This document shows positions 46,916 to 54,764 of a stretch of 64,000 nt of DNA, piece after piece; positions within the stretch are counted from its first letter, which is position 1, and each line of letters begins with the position of its first letter. The DNA lies in NCBI GenBank assembly GCA_021741245.1, contig JAIOYF010000001.1, forward strand, positions 372,001 through 436,000. The letters are read 5' to 3'. Position numbers and translations under genes: made by a program. The stretch comes from Paracoccaceae bacterium. GTDB lineage: Bacteria; Pseudomonadota; Alphaproteobacteria; Rhodobacterales; Rhodobacteraceae. The notes under the pieces were generated by a model. The model had not been told where the DNA came from. It did not search any database and worked only from the letters and a program-made list of their open reading frames with translations.

Positions 46916-47521
46916 CTATTTCTTGCCAATCCGCGGTTCAGTTCCTGCACGGATTCGGGCGATATTGGCGTTGTGGCGCGCAAAGATCAGCGCGGCCAAG
47001 GCAATGGCAAGCACGGCCATCTGTGGATATCCCAAGACCACCAGCCAGACGGGCGACAAGGCCGCGGCAACAAGCGCCGAGAGAGACGAGATCCGGCTGA
47101 TGGCGGCTGTCACCGCCCATGTGGCGCAGGCGGCAAGACCCGCAGGAAAGGCAAGCACCAAAAGCGTGCCCAAAAAGGTTGCCACCCCCTTGCCACCCTT
47201 GAACCCCAGCCAAACGGGAAACAGGTGGCCAAGAAAGCTGAAAAGGGCCGCGATTTGTGCTGCATCCGGCCCCACCATCGCGCGGGCGATCAAAACAGCG
47301 ATGCCGCCTTTGCCCGCATCCAGCAGCAATGTGGCCAAGGCCGCAGGCTTGTTCCCGGTGCGCAAGACATTTGTGGCCCCGATATTGCCCGACCCAATCT
47401 TGCGCAGATCACCCAAACCAAAGGCGCGTGTGATCACGATACCAAAGGGGATCGACCCCAGCAGATAGGCTAGCACCGCGGTCAGGGCCACCGAGAGGGG
47501 GGCAGAGGTAAAGTCGGGCAT
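46916..47521 (-). CDS. plsY: Glycerol-3-phosphate acyltransferase PlsY
   Basis: This inner-membrane enzyme transfers an acyl group from acyl-phosphate to glycerol 3-phosphate in phospholipid synthesis. The 201 residues have about five to seven helices and the three PlsY motifs: SIPFGIVI with GSGNIGATNVLR, GFKGGKGVAT, and the final FARHNANIARI. It starts three bases after the pyrC' stop. The partner PlsX is not in the window. Confidence 0.95.
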   Translation of the reverse strand: MPDFTSAPLSVALTAVLAYLLGSIPFGIVITRAFGLGDLRKIGSGNIGATNVLRTGNKPAALATLLLDAGKGGIAVLIARAMVGPDAAQIAALFSFLGHLFPVWLGFKGGKGVATFLGTLLVLAFPAGLAACATWAVTAAISRISSLSALVAAALSPVWLVVLGYPQMAVLAIALAALIFARHNANIARIRAGTEPRIGKK

Positions 47522-47524
47522 GAT

Positions 47525-48799
47525 CTATTCCGCTGCAAAAACTTGACGTCCGGCGACAAAGGTCGCCAGAACCTTACCCTCCATCCGCGCACCGTCAAAG
47601 GGCGTGTTCTTTGATTTGGAGCGCAGTTTGAAGCGGTCCAGCACAAAGGGGGTATCGGGGTTGAACAGCACAAGGTCAGCAGGCGCGCCCTCGGCCATGC
47701 GGCCTTGTGGCAGGCCAAGGCGGCGGGCGGGGTTCAGGGCAAGCGCGCGGAACAACTGTGGCAGGTCCAGTTGCCCCGCGTGATAGAGGCGCAGTGCTGC
47801 GGGCAGCAGGGTTTCCAGACCTACCGCGCCCGAGGCGGCATCCTCGAACGGCAGGCGTTTGCTTTCCTCATCCGCCGGGGTGTGGAAACTGCCGATCACG
47901 TCGATCAGACCCGAGGCCACGGCCTCGATCATCGCCATCCGATCATCCTCGGACCGCAGGGGCGGGGTCAGTTTGAAAAAGGTGCGGTAATCCCCGACGT
48001 CGAGTTCATTCAACGTCAGATGGTGGATCGACACCCCTGCGGTCACGTCAAAGCCATTCGCCTTGGCCCGTTCCAGTGCGGGCAGGCTGCGGGCGGTGGT
48101 GATCTGGTCGGCGTGATAGCGCGCGCCTGTCATCTCGACCAAGCCGATGTCGCGGTCCAGCCCGATCCGCTCGGCCATCGCATGCACCGCTGGAATCCCG
48201 CGCAAGGAGGCAAACTTGCCATTGGTGGCCGAGGCCCCGGCTGACAGACCCGGCTCTTGCGGATGGCCAATGACCAGCGCCCCCAAACTGCGGGCATAGG
48301 TCAGGGCGCGTGACAGAACCTTGGTGTTGGTGGCGACATGGGCGGCATCGGTAAAGGCGATAGCACCTGCGTCCAGCAAAAAGCCGATTTCGGTCATCTC
48401 GCGCCCCTCACGCCCCTTGGTCAGGGCGGCCATATGACGGATGCGCACGGGGCTGGCCTCGGCGGCGCGGCGGGTGACGAATTCCAGCACTTCGGGCGTG
48501 TCGATTGCGGGGTGGGTGTCGGGGCGGGCGATGATCGTGGTCACCCCCCCAGCGGCGGCGGCCATCCCGGCAGAGCGAAAGGATTCGCGGTGCCTCTCGC
48601 CCGGCTCGCCGATCTTGACGCCGATATCGACGATGCCGGGGGCCAGATAGGCCCTGCCGCAATTGATCACCTGCGCCCCTTTGGGCGCGCTTGACGCGCC
48701 AAGGGCTGCGATCACACCACCGTCAAGGATGGCGGTGCTTTCGGTCACGGTGCCCGCTTCGGGGTCGATCAGGCGGGCGTTTTCAAGAAAGATCGTCAT
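47525..48799 (-). CDS. Dihydroorotase-like protein, probably non-catalytic (PyrC'/PyrX)
   Basis: The 424-residue amidohydrolase-fold protein is closest to type I dihydroorotase but lacks key zinc ligands. The usual D-x-H-x-H near the start of the barrel reads D58-I-G60-V-K62. The late catalytic Asp of the TDHAPH motif is Phe305 in GSFHTPAD. Other parts of the fold (IGHPQEPGL, SIHHLTLNE, LETLLPAAL) remain. In Pseudomonas an inactive dihydroorotase of this kind is a structural partner of aspartate carbamoyltransferase PyrB. The gene is in the pyrB operon, so a scaffold role is likely and an active pyrC should exist elsewhere. Confidence 0.85.
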   Translation of the reverse strand: MTIFLENARLIDPEAGTVTESTAILDGGVIAALGASSAPKGAQVINCGRAYLAPGIVDIGVKIGEPGERHRESFRSAGMAAAAGGVTTIIARPDTHPAIDTPEVLEFVTRRAAEASPVRIRHMAALTKGREGREMTEIGFLLDAGAIAFTDAAHVATNTKVLSRALTYARSLGALVIGHPQEPGLSAGASATNGKFASLRGIPAVHAMAERIGLDRDIGLVEMTGARYHADQITTARSLPALERAKANGFDVTAGVSIHHLTLNELDVGDYRTFFKLTPPLRSEDDRMAMIEAVASGLIDVIGSFHTPADEESKRLPFEDAASGAVGLETLLPAALRLYHAGQLDLPQLFRALALNPARRLGLPQGRMAEGAPADLVLFNPDTPFVLDRFKLRSKSKNTPFDGARMEGKVLATFVAGRQVFAAE

Positions 48800-49389
48800 T
48801 CTGCGTGCCTTTGGTCAAGGTCGGGCATCTGCGCCCTTTGGGCCTGCCGGATCAGCGACAGGACATGGCGGCCATCGGAAATACGGTCAAATCCGATGGG
48901 CGAAGTGCGGTAGCTGCGGGCATTTCTGAACCGCAGGTTAAAGGTCGATGAGGTAACGCGCCCGCTGTGCGTGGCGAAATGGATCGTGGACAGCGCGCCG
49001 TCATGAAACGTGACGGGGGTGGTGGGCGTGATGGGGTAGTCGTTCAAACTGCGGCCCCGAAGCGGCAGGTCGGTTGCGACAAAGGCCCGCCTGTCAGTCA
49101 GCGTGTACCACGTGTGGCGTCGCAAATAGGTGCCGCCCAAGGGTCCGGCCAGCATGATGCACAGGCCCACACAAAAATGCAGCAACCCGAACATCCAGAA
49201 AAAACCCCCGGCAGAGGCGGCCAGCGCCATCCAGAACAGCGCGAACCCGGCAAAGATAAGGCCAAACAGGCCGGAAAAGACATGCACTGCCGCAAGGTGA
49301 AAGGCCGGGTCTGGGCGGCCCTGCCACAGGATCTTTTCCCCTGGTGCCAGAATGCCTTCCCAACCGGAAAGCTGGGTCAGAAGGGCCAT
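48796..49389 (-). CDS. Membrane protein with PH-like domain
   Basis: The 197-residue protein starts with PGEKILWQGRPDP, a common start of bacterial PH-domain membrane proteins. Two adjacent helices follow (about 38-65 and 68-90), then a beta-rich cytosolic part (TWYTLTDRRAFVATDL onward). It overlaps pyrC' by four bases. Its role is unknown; related proteins between pyrB and pyrC are seen in Rhodobacterales, from recollection only. It is sometimes mis-labelled as an aspartate carbamoyltransferase subunit because of its position. Confidence 0.72.
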   Translation of the reverse strand: MALLTQLSGWEGILAPGEKILWQGRPDPAFHLAAVHVFSGLFGLIFAGFALFWMALAASAGGFFWMFGLLHFCVGLCIMLAGPLGGTYLRRHTWYTLTDRRAFVATDLPLRGRSLNDYPITPTTPVTFHDGALSTIHFATHSGRVTSSTFNLRFRNARSYRTSPIGFDRISDGRHVLSLIRQAQRAQMPDLDQRHAE

Positions 49390-49943
49390 ATGGGCACCCC
49401 AAGGACAAATACTAAAACTAAAACCAAAAGCAACACCATGAACAGCGCCAGAACCGCCGCTGTGCCCGCGTCCTTTTTGCCCGGTGGTGCGGTGGGGCCG
49501 GACAGGGTTTGCGGCTTTTCCGGTTCCGGAAGGCTAAGGGGCGGTGGGGCGGCCTGCGCTTGCGCGAAAGCGCCGACAAAACTTACCCCCTCGGGCAGGT
49601 CGCGAAAGGTAACGGGCCCATCTGCTGCAATCGCGGGATGCACAATCAGCACATACCCGGTCAGTTGATCCAACCAACTGAACCGCTCATCAAGGGCCTC
49701 GGGGCGGACATCATGCCCTTCGATCAAGAAATCGCGCAGGCCAAGGGCAGCCACATCGGAAAGCCGGAGCAATTCCACGCTTTGGGGCGGGATATCGCTT
49801 TGGCCCAGCACATGGGCAAGTTCGCCATTCATTGGCGCATCCAGATCGCGCACCCATGTGGAAAGATCGGCGCGGTGCGGATCGACCGCGAACACACGAA
49901 GCACGCCCCACTCGCCCTTTGGGATGCTTAGCACCTCTGCCAT
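49377..49943 (-). CDS. Tail-anchored protein, unknown
   Basis: The 188-residue protein has a soluble N-terminal domain (MAEVLSIPKGEWGVLRVFAV onward, about 1-115), a Pro-rich linker (about 120-155) and one C-terminal membrane helix ending in LGVPIWPF. It would be anchored by its tail with the bulk in the cytosol. ATG 49943 follows GGGGGG. Its 3' end overlaps the PH-like gene by 13 bases. I know no function. Confidence 0.68.
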   Translation of the reverse strand: MAEVLSIPKGEWGVLRVFAVDPHRADLSTWVRDLDAPMNGELAHVLGQSDIPPQSVELLRLSDVAALGLRDFLIEGHDVRPEALDERFSWLDQLTGYVLIVHPAIAADGPVTFRDLPEGVSFVGAFAQAQAAPPPLSLPEPEKPQTLSGPTAPPGKKDAGTAAVLALFMVLLLVLVLVFVLGVPIWPF

Positions 49944-50022
49944 AGGATGCCCCCCGACACACACCAAACAGTCAGGACCCGCGCCTGACCGCGTTGATCT
50001 TGCACAGAGATCGCTGCCTGGA

Positions 50023-50151
50023 TCATCCGGCGCTCCAGATAAACCAGATCACAAAGACGGCCAAGGCAAGCAAGACAACCGTTGCCACCCGGCCCGACAT
50101 AGCCGCGTCCGAGGGGCGTTTGCGCGGGGGTTTTGGCGGCTTGTCAGACAT
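50023..50151 (-). CDS. Small single-helix membrane protein
   Basis: A 42-residue product: a basic cytosolic N-terminus ([18 protein letters not shown]) followed by one membrane helix ([18 protein letters not shown]). Its start overlaps the pyrB stop by eight bases and has GAGG upstream, so it is translationally coupled with pyrB. It is easy to miss because of its size. The function is unknown. Confidence 0.65.
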   Translation of the reverse strand: MSDKPPKPPRKRPSDAAMSGRVATVVLLALAVFVIWFIWSAG

Positions 50152-51106
50152 AGGCCTCAACCGCCTTTCGTCCACGATCCGCCCGCAGATTGCGCGCCAG
50201 CAGGTCCATGCAGGCCATGCGCACGGCCACACCCATTTCCACCTGTTCCTGAATGACGCTGCGGTTGATATCATCGGCCAACTCGCCGTCAATCTCGACC
50301 CCGCGGTTCATCGGGCCGGGGTGCATGACGATGGCATCGGGCTTGGCGTAAGACAGCTTTTCAGCATCCAGACCGTAGCGGTGGTAATATTCGCGCTCTG
50401 ACGGGATGAAACCGCCATCCATCCGTTCTTTTTGCAGGCGGAGCATCATCACGACATCGACGCCCTCCAACCCCTGTTTCATGTCGTCAAACAGCTCGCA
50501 GCCGAAATCCTGCACGCCTGCGGGCATCAGCGTGGGCGGCGCGATCAGGCGGATGCGGTTCTCCATCTTGCCAAGCAGGATCAGGTTGCTGCGCGCAACC
50601 CGGCTGTGTGCGATATCACCGCAGATCGCGATGGACAGGCGCTGAATCCGCCCCTTGGCACGGCGGATGGTGAGGGCATCCAAGAGCGCCTGTGTGGGGT
50701 GCTCGTGCCGCCCGTCGCCTGCGTTCAGCACCGCACAATTGACCTTGGACGCCAGCAGGTTCACCGCGCCAGAGGACCCGTGCCGCACGACCAGCAAATC
50801 GGGGTGCATCGCGTTCAGCGTCAGGGCCGTGTCGATCAGCGTCTCACCCTTTTTGACCGATGACTGGGCGACAGACATGTTCATCACATCCGCGCCAAGC
50901 CGCTTTCCGGCCAGCTCGAAACTTGCCTGCGTGCGGGTGGAGTTTTCAAAGAACATGTTGATCTGGGTCAGCCCGGCCAGCACGTCTGATTGTTTGACGG
51001 TGCGGCGGTTCAGGTCGACATAGCGGTCTGCCAGATCCAATACCGCGAGGATATCTTGTGGGGAAAGGTGCTCGATGCCCAAAAGGTGGCGGGGGCGGAA
51101 GGTCAT
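50144..51106 (-). CDS. pyrB: Aspartate carbamoyltransferase catalytic subunit
   Basis: PyrB makes carbamoyl-aspartate from carbamoyl phosphate and aspartate in pyrimidine synthesis. The 320-residue protein has the carbamoyl-phosphate motif [19 protein letters not shown], the HxxQ-type HPTQALLD, and [12 protein letters not shown] near the C-terminus. No pyrI regulatory subunit is adjacent; instead an inactive dihydroorotase is in the operon, which is the class A/B-like arrangement. First gene of the minus-strand operon; divergent from the uracil-DNA glycosylase gene. Confidence 0.96.
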   Translation of the reverse strand: MTFRPRHLLGIEHLSPQDILAVLDLADRYVDLNRRTVKQSDVLAGLTQINMFFENSTRTQASFELAGKRLGADVMNMSVAQSSVKKGETLIDTALTLNAMHPDLLVVRHGSSGAVNLLASKVNCAVLNAGDGRHEHPTQALLDALTIRRAKGRIQRLSIAICGDIAHSRVARSNLILLGKMENRIRLIAPPTLMPAGVQDFGCELFDDMKQGLEGVDVVMMLRLQKERMDGGFIPSEREYYHRYGLDAEKLSYAKPDAIVMHPGPMNRGVEIDGELADDINRSVIQEQVEMGVAVRMACMDLLARNLRADRGRKAVEAYV

Positions 51107-51208
51107 GGCGCGTTTCCTCCGGTGTTGGGGTTCAGCCGCTTATGCCAATTTGGGGCGGTTGGGGCAACGCCCATTGCGACTGCTGTCGCAGGGGCCTAGC
51201 GTAGCGCC

Positions 51209-52030
51209 ATGGGAATCAATGTTGATATCGCACAGGACTGGCATGCGGCGCTTGCAGCGCTGTCGTGGCAAAATGATCTGGGCGTCGAAGACGTGGTTCT
51301 AGATGCCCCCGTCAATCGCTATGACCTGCCCGAGGCCACACGTGCGGTCAAGGTTGACGCCCCCGCCCGTGTGCCAAACGTCCCATCCCCCGCCAAAACG
51401 CCACCGCCCATCATGGCGGCCCCTGCGGTTGACGTGGTGGCCGTGGCGCAGGCTTCGGCGGCGCGTGCGGGGTCACTTGATGCGCTGCGCGAGGCGCTTG
51501 CAGCCTTTGAGCATTGCGATCTGAAGCGTGGGGCGCGCAACCTTGTGTTTGCCGATGGCAACCCAAAGGCGCGGGTGTTGATACTGGGCGAAGCACCGGG
51601 CCGGGATGAGGATATGGAGGGCCTGCCCTTTGTGGGCAGCGCGGGGCAGCTTTTGGACCAGATGTTTGCCGCCATCGGGATGTCGCGGCGCAGTCCCGAT
51701 GCCGAAGCGGCACTTTACATCACCAATGTCATGCCATGGCGGCCACCGGGCAACCGTGATCCGGAGCCTGATGAGATCGCCATGATGCGCCCCTTTGTCG
51801 AGCGTCACATTGCCTTTGTTGATCCAGAGGTGATCGTGGCAATGGGCAACACGCCGCTTTTGGCACTGACGGGCAGCAAGGGCATCTTGCGCGCGCGCGG
51901 AAGCTGGGGGCAGGCCTTTGGCAAGCCGCTTTTGCCGATGACGCATCCCGCCTATCTGTTGCGCAACCCGATTGCCAAGCGCGAGGCATGGTCCGATTTG
52001 CTAGCGCTGCAAGCGCGTTTGCGGGGGTAG
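51209..52030 (+). CDS. Family-4-like uracil-DNA glycosylase lacking Fe-S cysteines
   Basis: The 273-residue protein has a non-conserved N-terminal part (about 1-90, Pro-rich) and a UDG fold. Motif A GEAPGRDED begins at Gly127, and the C-terminal motif is MTHPAYLLRN. Family 4 enzymes bind a [4Fe-4S] cluster by four Cys; here only Cys103 remains. The others align with Lys106, Trp177 (NVMPWRPPGNR) and Met193 (EIAMMRP). It is still likely to excise uracil from DNA, but without a cluster. It lacks the KRRIH loop of UdgX. It is followed three bases later by the LysE gene. Confidence 0.85.
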   Translation: MGINVDIAQDWHAALAALSWQNDLGVEDVVLDAPVNRYDLPEATRAVKVDAPARVPNVPSPAKTPPPIMAAPAVDVVAVAQASAARAGSLDALREALAAFEHCDLKRGARNLVFADGNPKARVLILGEAPGRDEDMEGLPFVGSAGQLLDQMFAAIGMSRRSPDAEAALYITNVMPWRPPGNRDPEPDEIAMMRPFVERHIAFVDPEVIVAMGNTPLLALTGSKGILRARGSWGQAFGKPLLPMTHPAYLLRNPIAKREAWSDLLALQARLRG

Positions 52031-52033
52031 GGC

Positions 52034-52663
52034 GTGTTCCCGGTTGATCTTGCGGTTCTGCTGGCCTTTGTGCCCGCAGGGTTGGCGCTGAACCTGACTC
52101 CGGGAGCGGATATGATGTTTTGTCTGGGGCAGGGGCTGCGTTCTGGCCCCGCCTCGGCAATGGCGGCAAATTTTGGCATCGCTGTCGGGGGATTGGTGCA
52201 CACGCTGGCAGCGGCGCTTGGCCTTGGCGCGGTCCTCGCCGCCCATCCCGCTGCGTTCGACGTGATCCGCTGGGTTGGGGTTGGGTATCTTTTATGGCTG
52301 GCGATCAAAGGGCTGCGCGCCCAAGGCGGACTGGTGGCCCCGAACCGGGGGGCGCTTGCGCCGTTGCGGGCCTTTCGTGAGGCGCTTATGGTCAACTTGC
52401 TGAACCCGAAGGTGATCTTGTTCATCCTTGCCTTCTTGCCACAATTCGTGGACCCGACCCGTGCGGTATTTGCGCAGTTTCTGACGCTTGGGTTGGTCTT
52501 TGCCTTGGGCGGGCTTGTGGTGAATGGGGCCGTCGGGGTGTTTGCGGGCCGACTGGGGCAGGGGCTGGCCACGTCGCCCGTGTTTGCGCGTTGGCTGGGC
52601 TGGGCTTCTGCAGGTATATTCGGGCTTTTGGCCCTGCGCCTTGCGCTGATGGAAAGGGTTTAG
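52034..52663 (+). CDS. LysE-family amino-acid exporter
   Basis: The 209-residue inner-membrane protein has about six helices and the RhtB/LysE start LLAFVPAGLALNLTPGADMMFCLGQGL, with the later NLLNPKVILFILAFLPQFVD. It exports amino acids or related metabolites such as homoserine lactone; the substrate is unknown. GTG 52034 is the only reasonable start. It is packed between the UDG gene and moaB. Confidence 0.88.
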   Translation: MFPVDLAVLLAFVPAGLALNLTPGADMMFCLGQGLRSGPASAMAANFGIAVGGLVHTLAAALGLGAVLAAHPAAFDVIRWVGVGYLLWLAIKGLRAQGGLVAPNRGALAPLRAFREALMVNLLNPKVILFILAFLPQFVDPTRAVFAQFLTLGLVFALGGLVVNGAVGVFAGRLGQGLATSPVFARWLGWASAGIFGLLALRLALMERV

Positions 52664-52665
52664 GC

Positions 52666-53208
52666 ATGAGCCGTGTTGATGAGAGCAAAGAATTCATCCC
52701 CGTGCGCATCGCGGTGCTGACGGTATCTGACACGCGGCAGGCGGCGGATGATCGGTCGGGCGATACGCTGGTTGAGCGTTTGACGGGCGCGGGCCATCTG
52801 CTGGCAGCACGCGGGATCGTCACCGATGACCGTGACAAGATCGCAGACCACCTGCGCGCGTGGATCGCCGACCCGGCGGTGGATGTGATCTTGACCACGG
52901 GTGGCACGGGCCTGACCGGCCGGGACGTCACGGTTGAGGCGCATCGTGACGTCTATGAGAAAGAGATTGAGGCCTTTGGCACCGTCTTTACCATCGTCAG
53001 CATGCAAAAGATCGGCACATCGGCGGTGCAAAGCCGGGCCTGTGGCGGGGTTGCGGGCGGCACCTATCTGTTCGCCTTGCCCGGCAGTCCGGGGGCCTGT
53101 CGCGATGCCTGGGATGAAATCTTGCGCTGGCAATTGGATTACCGCCATAAACCTTGCAATTTCGTGGAAATCTTCCCGCGTTTGGAAGAACATCGCCGCA
53201 GAAAGTAG
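52666..53208 (+). CDS. moaB: Molybdopterin adenylyltransferase-like protein MoaB
   Basis: MoaB-type proteins adenylylate molybdopterin before metal insertion. The 180-residue product has the MoCF_biosynth signature TTGGTGLTGRDVTVEA, the early VLTVSDTR and the later ALPGSPGACRDAWDEIL. ATG 52666 is two bases after the LysE stop, in the sequence of UDG-LysE-MoaB genes that appear co-transcribed. No other moa genes are nearby. Confidence 0.93.
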   Translation: MSRVDESKEFIPVRIAVLTVSDTRQAADDRSGDTLVERLTGAGHLLAARGIVTDDRDKIADHLRAWIADPAVDVILTTGGTGLTGRDVTVEAHRDVYEKEIEAFGTVFTIVSMQKIGTSAVQSRACGGVAGGTYLFALPGSPGACRDAWDEILRWQLDYRHKPCNFVEIFPRLEEHRRRK

Positions 53209-53303
53209 CGACGGAACCTTGGAGTTTCGTCGTAACAGTGTTGTGGCTGGCTCTGTTATCCAGACGTGCTATCTGCTGAATGGCGAAGAATGACGGAGTT
53301 GCA

Positions 53304-54761
53304 ATGCGGTTTTTGGCACGTTCCCTGATGGGGCTTTTCATGGCGGCGGTGACGGTGGGTTTGCTTGCGCTGGCAGGCAACCTGATTGCCGGGGCCGTGG
53401 CCGAGAAAATGGCAGAAGATCGCCCGTCGCAGCCTGCACGTGAGCGGATTTATTCGGCCAATGTGATTGCGGTCACACCGGGAACGATTGCCCCCGAAAT
53501 GCTCGCCTTTGGCGAGATCAGATCGCGCCGCACCCTTGATTTGCGGGCACCGCGTGGCGGCCGGGTGGTCGAGATTGCAGCCGGGTTCGAAGACGGGGCC
53601 GAGGTTCGTGAGGGCCAGATTCTGCTGCGCCTTGATCCCGCAGATGCCACATCGGCGCGCGATCTGGCCATGGCGGGCGTTGCCGATGCCGAGGCCGAGG
53701 GCCGCGATGCCGCCCGCGCGCTGATCCTGTCGCAAGATGATCTGGCGGCCGCACAGGGGCAGGTCGATCTGCGCAAACAGGCCCTGACCCGGCAAGAGGA
53801 CCTGCAAAAGCGCGGCGTCGGCTCATCTGCGGCGGTGGAAACGGCGGCACTGGCATTGTCTTCGGCGGAACAGTCGGTCTTGTCGCGTCGCTCTGCCGTG
53901 GCGCAGGCCGAGGGTCGGGTGGATCAGGCAGCCTCTTCGTTGTCGCGGGCCAAGATCAGTCTGGCCGAGGCCGAGCGCGCCTTGGCTGATACCGAAATCA
54001 AGGCCAGCTTTACGGGCCGCCTGAACGGGGTAACGGTCGTTGCGGGTGGCATTGTCAGTGCCAATGAACAATTGGCCCAGATCATCGACCCTGACGCGCT
54101 GGAGGTGTCCTTTCGCCTGTCTACAGCCCAATTCGCGCGGCTGCTGGACCAAGGGGGCGATCTGATCAACGCGCCCGTTTCCGTGACCCTTGATGCCTTT
54201 GGTGCGGAAATCCGTGCGGATGGTGTGATCGAGCGCGTGGGCGCGGCGGTGGGTGAGGGGGCTTCGGGCCGCTTGGTCTATGCAGCCCTGAACACAAGCC
54301 GTGGCTTTCGTCCGGGTGATTTCGTGACGGTACGCATTTCTGAACCGGCGCTTGAAAACGTGGCTCTGCTGCCTGCGACGGCGGTGAACGGCGATGGCGT
54401 CGTCCTTGTGCTTGGGGCCGAGGATCGGTTGGAAGAGGTCAAGGTGCAGGTCGCTCGTCGGCAGGGCAATGATGTGCTGATTGACGCGCGGCCCGTAGCC
54501 GGGCGCGAAGTGATTGCCGAACGCTCGCCCCTGTTGGGGGCTGGCATCCGCGTGCGGCCCATCCGGCCCGAAGGGACCGCAGCACCGGCCGCGCCCGAAA
54601 CAGTTGAACTGACGTCTGAAAGGCGGGCCGAGTTGATCGCCTTTGTCGAGGCCAATACCCGGATGCCTGCGGATGCCAAGGCCCGGATCTTGGAGCAATT
54701 GACGCAAGAAAAGGTTCCGGCACAGGTTATTGCCCGCCTTGAATCGCGGATGGGGGGCTAG
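53304..54761 (+). CDS. RND efflux periplasmic adaptor
   Basis: This membrane-fusion protein of 485 residues has an N-terminal helix (about 8-30) that anchors it, split lipoyl halves (RAPRGGRVVEI and DTEIKASFTGRL), a long alpha-hairpin of about 110 residues rich in Ala/Gln/Glu, and beta-barrel parts (ISEPALENVALLPATAV). A further C-terminal segment of about 60 residues follows the usual end. GGAG precedes ATG 53304; ATG 53280 is possible. It works with the RND pump encoded three bases downstream; the outer-membrane channel is not here. Confidence 0.9.
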   Translation: MRFLARSLMGLFMAAVTVGLLALAGNLIAGAVAEKMAEDRPSQPARERIYSANVIAVTPGTIAPEMLAFGEIRSRRTLDLRAPRGGRVVEIAAGFEDGAEVREGQILLRLDPADATSARDLAMAGVADAEAEGRDAARALILSQDDLAAAQGQVDLRKQALTRQEDLQKRGVGSSAAVETAALALSSAEQSVLSRRSAVAQAEGRVDQAASSLSRAKISLAEAERALADTEIKASFTGRLNGVTVVAGGIVSANEQLAQIIDPDALEVSFRLSTAQFARLLDQGGDLINAPVSVTLDAFGAEIRADGVIERVGAAVGEGASGRLVYAALNTSRGFRPGDFVTVRISEPALENVALLPATAVNGDGVVLVLGAEDRLEEVKVQVARRQGNDVLIDARPVAGREVIAERSPLLGAGIRVRPIRPEGTAAPAAPETVELTSERRAELIAFVEANTRMPADAKARILEQLTQEKVPAQVIARLESRMGG

Positions 54762-54764
54762 GTC

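Noticed and set aside
47525-48799. Functional dihydroorotase pyrC
   Set aside because: Two His of the D-x-H-x-H motif and the late catalytic Asp are replaced (Gly60, Lys62, Phe305).
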